Part shown: positions 60,608-64,000 of the stretch, piece by piece
How the letters are laid out: each line of letters begins with the position of its first letter
Numbering within the stretch: the first letter of the stretch is position 1
Assembly (NCBI RefSeq): GCF_900090325.1
Contig: NZ_FMHW01000002.1
Coordinates: 2,294,001-2,358,000, forward strand
Reading direction: 5' to 3'
DNA length: 64,000 bases
DNA from: Micromonospora pallida
GTDB taxonomy: Bacteria > Actinomycetota > Actinomycetes > Mycobacteriales > Micromonosporaceae
Made by a program: the position numbers and the translations under genes
The notes under the pieces: model-generated
Seen by the model: the letters and a program-made list of their open reading frames with translations, nothing else
Told to the model about the DNA's origin: nothing
Databases searched by the model: none

Positions 60608-62185
60608 GTGGAAGGTCTCGTACTGATCGCGGTGCTGGCCGCCACCGTGCTGGTCGGGACCACGCTCGGTGGGCGGTACCGGGTCGCGCCGCCCGTCCTG
60701 CTCATCGGCCTGGGCGCGCTGCTGGCGCTCATCCCGCCGCTGTCCCACGTGATACTGGAGCCGGAGGTGGTGCTGCTGCTCTTCCTCCCGGCGATCCTCT
60801 ACCGGGAGAGCCTCACCATCAGCCTGCGGGAGATCCGGGCCAACCTGCCGGCCATCGCGTTGCTCGCCATCGTGCTGGTGGCGATCACCATGGTCACCGT
60901 GTCGTGGGCCGCGCAGGCGCTCGGCGTCGACCCGGCGGCGGCCTGGGTGCTCGGTGCCGTGCTGGCCCCCACCGACGCCGCAGCCGTCGCCGGCCTGGCC
61001 AAACGGATGCCCCGGCGGTTCCTGACCGTGCTGCGCGCGGAGAGTCTGATCAACGACGGCACCGCGCTGGTCCTGTTCGCCGTCGCGCTCGGCCTGCTCG
61101 AAGGGGGTGGCCCACCGGGGACACCGAAGCTCCTCGGGCAGCTCGTCGGGTCGTTCGTCGGCGGAATCGCGGCCGGTCTGCTGGTCGGTGGCGTGGTGAT
61201 CCTGATCCGGCGACGCCTCGACGACCCGCTCCGGGAGGGCGCGCTGAGCGTGCTCACCCCGTTCGTCGCGTTCCTGATCGCCGAGCGGGTGCACGCCAGT
61301 GGCGTGCTGGCGGTGGTCGTCGCCGGGCTGCTGCTCTCCTACGCCGCGCCCCGGGTCATCCGGGCGCCGTCCCGGGTGATGGCCCTCGCCTTCTGGGACC
61401 TCACCACGTTCCTGATCAACGGTGGGCTCTTCGTCCTGCTCGGCATGCAGATTCCCCGCATCGTGCAAAGTGAGACCAGCACGTCGCTGGGGCGGGCGCT
61501 GCTCATCGCGCTGGTGGTGGCCGGCACGGTCGCCGCGACCCGGATGGTGTGGGTGCACGTGTCGACGTACCTCCTCCATCTGCTCGACCGCCGGCGGTCG
61601 CAGCGTGACCTCCACGTGGGCTGGCGGGTCCGTACGGCCGCCGGTTGGGCCGGCTTCCGGGGCGCGGTGTCGCTGGCCGCGGCGCTCGCGGTACCGCTGA
61701 TCACCCCCGGCAACAAGCCGGTCCCCCAGCGCAACCTGATCATCTTCTGCACGGCGGTGGTGATCGTGCTGATCATGTTGGTCCAGGGCATCACCTTGCC
61801 GTCGGTCGTGCGGTGGGCGGGTCTCGTCGGCGACCAGCCACGTGACGAGGAGACCCGCCAGGCCCGGCTGCACGCCACCCGGGCCGGCCTGGCCGCGCTA
61901 CCCGAGGTGGCCCGGGACCTCGCCGCGACGGCGGAGATCGTCGAGCGGGTACGCACCGACTACCAGGCCCACCTCGACGACGCCCAGGCGGTGGACGACG
62001 ACCACACCTCCGCGCGGACCCGGGAGGTCGAGCGTGAGCTACGGCTGAAGGTGCTCGACCGGGAACGTGGCGAGATCACCCGACTGCGCGACGCGAACGA
62101 GATCGACGACATCGTGCTGCGGGAACTTCAGGCGGTGCTGGACATCGAGGAGATCCGCCTGCGGGGGCCACAGGCCCCGGACTAG
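60608..62185 (+). CDS. Na+/H+ antiporter (CPA1, NhaP/YjcE type)
   Basis: A 525-residue membrane protein with about 12 helices in residues 1-400. CPA1 hallmarks are LLFLPAILYRESL, VLAPTDAAAVAGLAKRMP and the ion-binding ESLINDGTALVLF. A long charged, helical cytoplasmic tail (about 410-525) ends EEIRLRGPQ and may sense pH or ions. It exchanges Na+ (or K+) for H+ at the cytoplasmic membrane. GTG 60608 starts it; the long in-frame extension upstream runs through other genes and is rejected. Confidence 0.93.
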   Translation: MEGLVLIAVLAATVLVGTTLGGRYRVAPPVLLIGLGALLALIPPLSHVILEPEVVLLLFLPAILYRESLTISLREIRANLPAIALLAIVLVAITMVTVSWAAQALGVDPAAAWVLGAVLAPTDAAAVAGLAKRMPRRFLTVLRAESLINDGTALVLFAVALGLLEGGGPPGTPKLLGQLVGSFVGGIAAGLLVGGVVILIRRRLDDPLREGALSVLTPFVAFLIAERVHASGVLAVVVAGLLLSYAAPRVIRAPSRVMALAFWDLTTFLINGGLFVLLGMQIPRIVQSETSTSLGRALLIALVVAGTVAATRMVWVHVSTYLLHLLDRRRSQRDLHVGWRVRTAAGWAGFRGAVSLAAALAVPLITPGNKPVPQRNLIIFCTAVVIVLIMLVQGITLPSVVRWAGLVGDQPRDEETRQARLHATRAGLAALPEVARDLAATAEIVERVRTDYQAHLDDAQAVDDDHTSARTREVERELRLKVLDRERGEITRLRDANEIDDIVLRELQAVLDIEEIRLRGPQAPD

Positions 62186-62197
62186 GGCGCCATCGTG

Positions 62198-62217
62198 CCC
62201 GGCTGGCGCCGGCCGGG
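62198..62217. terminator. Possible hairpin after antiporter gene
   Basis: CCCGGCTGGCGCCGGCCGGG is self-complementary apart from one G-U pair, 13 bp after the antiporter stop. The remaining gap to 62384 holds only a GGAGG site for the next gene. Confidence 0.4.
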
Positions 62218-62384
62218 TTGGGGCGCTCGCGTGGTGGATTGACCCGCAAGGTGCACCCGGCCGCCGCCCGTGGCCGTCGGCCCTTGGCCTTCGTCCTCAC
62301 CCCGGGTCAGGCCGCCGACAGTCCCCGGTTCGAGGCGGTGTGGGAACGGGTGCGGGTGCGCCGACCGGTGGGGAGGATGTGGGT

Positions 62385-63293
62385 ATGAGTTCATCGCAGC
62401 CCGCCGTTGACCCCGGGCCCGAGCCGGACACGACCGCGGGCGGGCCGGTGAATACTGCTGGCGCGCGGTCCAGGCCGCCATCGCCGGACTCCCCCGAGTC
62501 TTCCCCGGATCACCGCTACCTGCTTGACAACGCCCGGGTGGAGGCGGGCGAGCGGTTCACCTGGCTGGCCGAGCTGTTCGACGGTGTCACGCGTGGGCAC
62601 TTCGACCGGATCGGAGTGAGGGCGGGCTGGCGCTGCTGGGAAGTTGGTGCCGGAGGCCCCAGCATTCCCGAGGCACTCGCCACAGCCGTCGGACCAACCG
62701 GTCACGTGCTGGCCACGGACATCAATCCGGCCTGGTTGGACCCGCACGGCGGGTACGAGGTGCTCCGGCACGACATCGTCGGGGACCCGCCGCCGCAACC
62801 AGGCACGTTTGACCTGGTACACGCGCGGCTCGTGCTCGTTCACGTGCCCGACCGTGCCCGGGCGCTGGCGACGATGGTGGCGGCGCTGCGGCCCGGCGGT
62901 TGGCTGTTGGTAGAGGATGCCGACACCGAGCTGCAGCCGCTGGCCTGCCTCGATGAGGTTGGCCCGGCGCAGCGGCGCGCCAACCGGCTACGGCGCGCCG
63001 TCCGGGAGTTGATGACCCGCCGCGGCGCCGACCTGCGCTACGGCCGTACGCTGCCGCGGGCGTTGCGTGCGGCGGGCCTGGTCGATGTCACGGCGGCCGG
63101 CTGCTTCCCGGTCGGCGGGGTGGCCTGCGACCGGCTGGAGACCGCGACGGTGCGCATGGTCCGCGCCGAGTTGCTCGCCGCAGGGCTGGCCAACGACGTC
63201 GAAATCGACGCGCACCTGGCCGCCGTCGATGCCGGCGAACTCGACCTCACCCTCGCGCCGCTGATCTCGGCATGGGGACGCCGCCCGGGCTAG
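62385..63293 (+). CDS. Class I SAM-dependent methyltransferase
   Basis: A 302-residue protein. The first 40 residues are Pro/Ser-rich and probably disordered. Motif I is CWEVGAGGPSIPEALATAVG, followed by VLATDINPAWLD, FDLVHARLVLVHVPDRARAL and LRPGGWLLVEDAD. The C-terminal half is helical. Substrate unknown. GGAGG 8 nt before ATG 62385 supports the start. It converges on the TetR gene only 16 bp away. Confidence 0.87.
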   Translation: MSSSQPAVDPGPEPDTTAGGPVNTAGARSRPPSPDSPESSPDHRYLLDNARVEAGERFTWLAELFDGVTRGHFDRIGVRAGWRCWEVGAGGPSIPEALATAVGPTGHVLATDINPAWLDPHGGYEVLRHDIVGDPPPQPGTFDLVHARLVLVHVPDRARALATMVAALRPGGWLLVEDADTELQPLACLDEVGPAQRRANRLRRAVRELMTRRGADLRYGRTLPRALRAAGLVDVTAAGCFPVGGVACDRLETATVRMVRAELLAAGLANDVEIDAHLAAVDAGELDLTLAPLISAWGRRPG

Positions 63294-63309
63294 GGCGTGT
63301 CCTGAGTCC

Positions 63310-63957
63310 TCAGTTGTCGCAGTTCGGGGTTGGCCGTCCCCGCGGAGCGGCTGTGGACCATGTTCCGGCGCGAGCGGCGGCAAGGGCGGCTTTGGCGGCG
63401 CGGTCGGCGTCGGCCTCCGTCAGCGGGTCACCGGTGTTGAGGAGTGTGTAGTACAGGGGAGCGGAGACAGCGGCGATCACCCGCTGGGCGTCGGTGCCGT
63501 CGGGGAGTTCCCCACGTTGGACGGCGTCGGTGACGCAGCCGGCCCACTCCTCGATGCGGGTGGCGTAGAAGCGGTGAAGTGCCTCAGCCGCCTGTTCGTC
63601 ACAGAGCGAGGCAGCGATCAGGGCCTTGAACAGCCGTCCCTGTCGGGGCTCGGTGAGCGTCTTGACCACCAGGTGGGCGTTGGCGCGCAGGTCCTCCTCG
63701 ATCGAGCCGGTGTCGGCGCGAGGCACAGACTGGGTGGCCATGTCGTCGAGCAGGTCGGCGGCGAGGGTGCCGGGGGTGCCCCAACGACGGTAGACGGTGG
63801 TCTTGCCGACCCCGGCCCGACGGGCGATCTCGGCCAGATCGAGGGCCTCGAAGCCACCCTGGGCCAAGAGGTCGCCAGCCGTCCGCAGGACGGTCTCGCG
63901 GACGCGGGCGGTGCGGCCGCCTGGCCGGACGGTGCCGGGAGCGGGCGTGTCAACCAC
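63310..63957 (-). CDS. TetR-family transcriptional regulator
   Basis: A 215-residue regulator with a helix-turn-helix at about 22-68 (LDLAEIARRAGVGKTTVYRRWG) and a C-terminal ligand domain resembling the TetR_C_11/AcrR kind (RLFKALIAASLCDEQAAEALHRFY). Its target is unknown; the gene it would face divergently lies beyond the right edge. GTG 63957 is the start. The last 43 bases of the window show no feature. Confidence 0.88.
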   Translation of the reverse strand: MVDTPAPGTVRPGGRTARVRETVLRTAGDLLAQGGFEALDLAEIARRAGVGKTTVYRRWGTPGTLAADLLDDMATQSVPRADTGSIEEDLRANAHLVVKTLTEPRQGRLFKALIAASLCDEQAAEALHRFYATRIEEWAGCVTDAVQRGELPDGTDAQRVIAAVSAPLYYTLLNTGDPLTEADADRAAKAALAAARAGTWSTAAPRGRPTPNCDN

Positions 63958-64000
63958 GGATGGGCCTCCTTCGTGCGGCGCTTCACGATGCCACAGACAA

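Overview
The window is chromosomal DNA from a high-GC actinomycete, most likely a member of the Micromonosporaceae. The signs are very high GC at third codon positions, many GTG starts, 4-nt ATGA/GTGA gene overlaps, a mycothiol-type DinB-fold protein, late-cobalt-insertion B12 genes, SARP regulators and secreted enzymes carrying ricin-type lectin domains. No tRNA, rRNA, CRISPR array, insertion sequence or prophage was seen.

Bases 1-16015 are one side of a nonribosomal peptide cluster cut by the left edge. It has an acyl/aminoacyl-AMP ligase (partial), an MFS exporter, a GNAT/BioF2-like transferase and a SARP with an NB-ARC domain on the plus strand. A long minus-strand operon encodes two thioesterases, an A-T protein, a P450, a T-C protein, an ATP-grasp ligase and a LuxR-type regulator. 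A divergent A-T-C synthetase follows. Three heptamers repeated exactly every 11 bp sit between the divergent synthetase genes and look like a SARP operator. TTA codons occur in the SARP gene and in two biosynthetic genes.

Bases 16148-21468 hold secreted cell-wall or protein-degrading enzymes (GH25 lysozyme, M14 carboxypeptidase), a DinB-fold protein and two proteins of unknown function. Bases 20755-29632 are a cobalamin locus. A cobalamin riboswitch leads a minus-strand operon (Mg-chelatase-like I/D protein, cobO, a cobB-cobA fusion, a hypothetical gene). The divergent plus-strand genes are cobL, cobM and cobF.

Bases 29719-33697 are a two-component system followed by an ABC-2 exporter. Bases 34063-36573 are metNIQ, and a GYD-domain gene lies convergent to it.

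Bases 37038-47293 look like an amino-sugar regulon. A sugar ABC importer is followed by a BadF-type kinase, a cytosolic ceramidase-fold amidase and a SIS-domain protein. A HutC-type GntR regulator is divergent, and a secreted 1105-residue GH84 hexosaminidase lies next to it. Three DasR-like operators mark the importer and hexosaminidase promoters. I infer a GlcNAc-type catabolic route in which the ceramidase-fold protein removes the acetyl group.

Bases 47827-63957 are mixed: an M23 peptidase, an aminotransferase, a small nucleotide kinase-like protein, a methyltransferase, a TetR/ABC exporter pair with an operator inside the promoter, a short SARP, a secreted Fn3-like protein, a VOC protein, an S1 protease and a GH64 glucanase sharing a duplicated ricin domain, a Na+/H+ antiporter, and a methyltransferase convergent with a TetR regulator.
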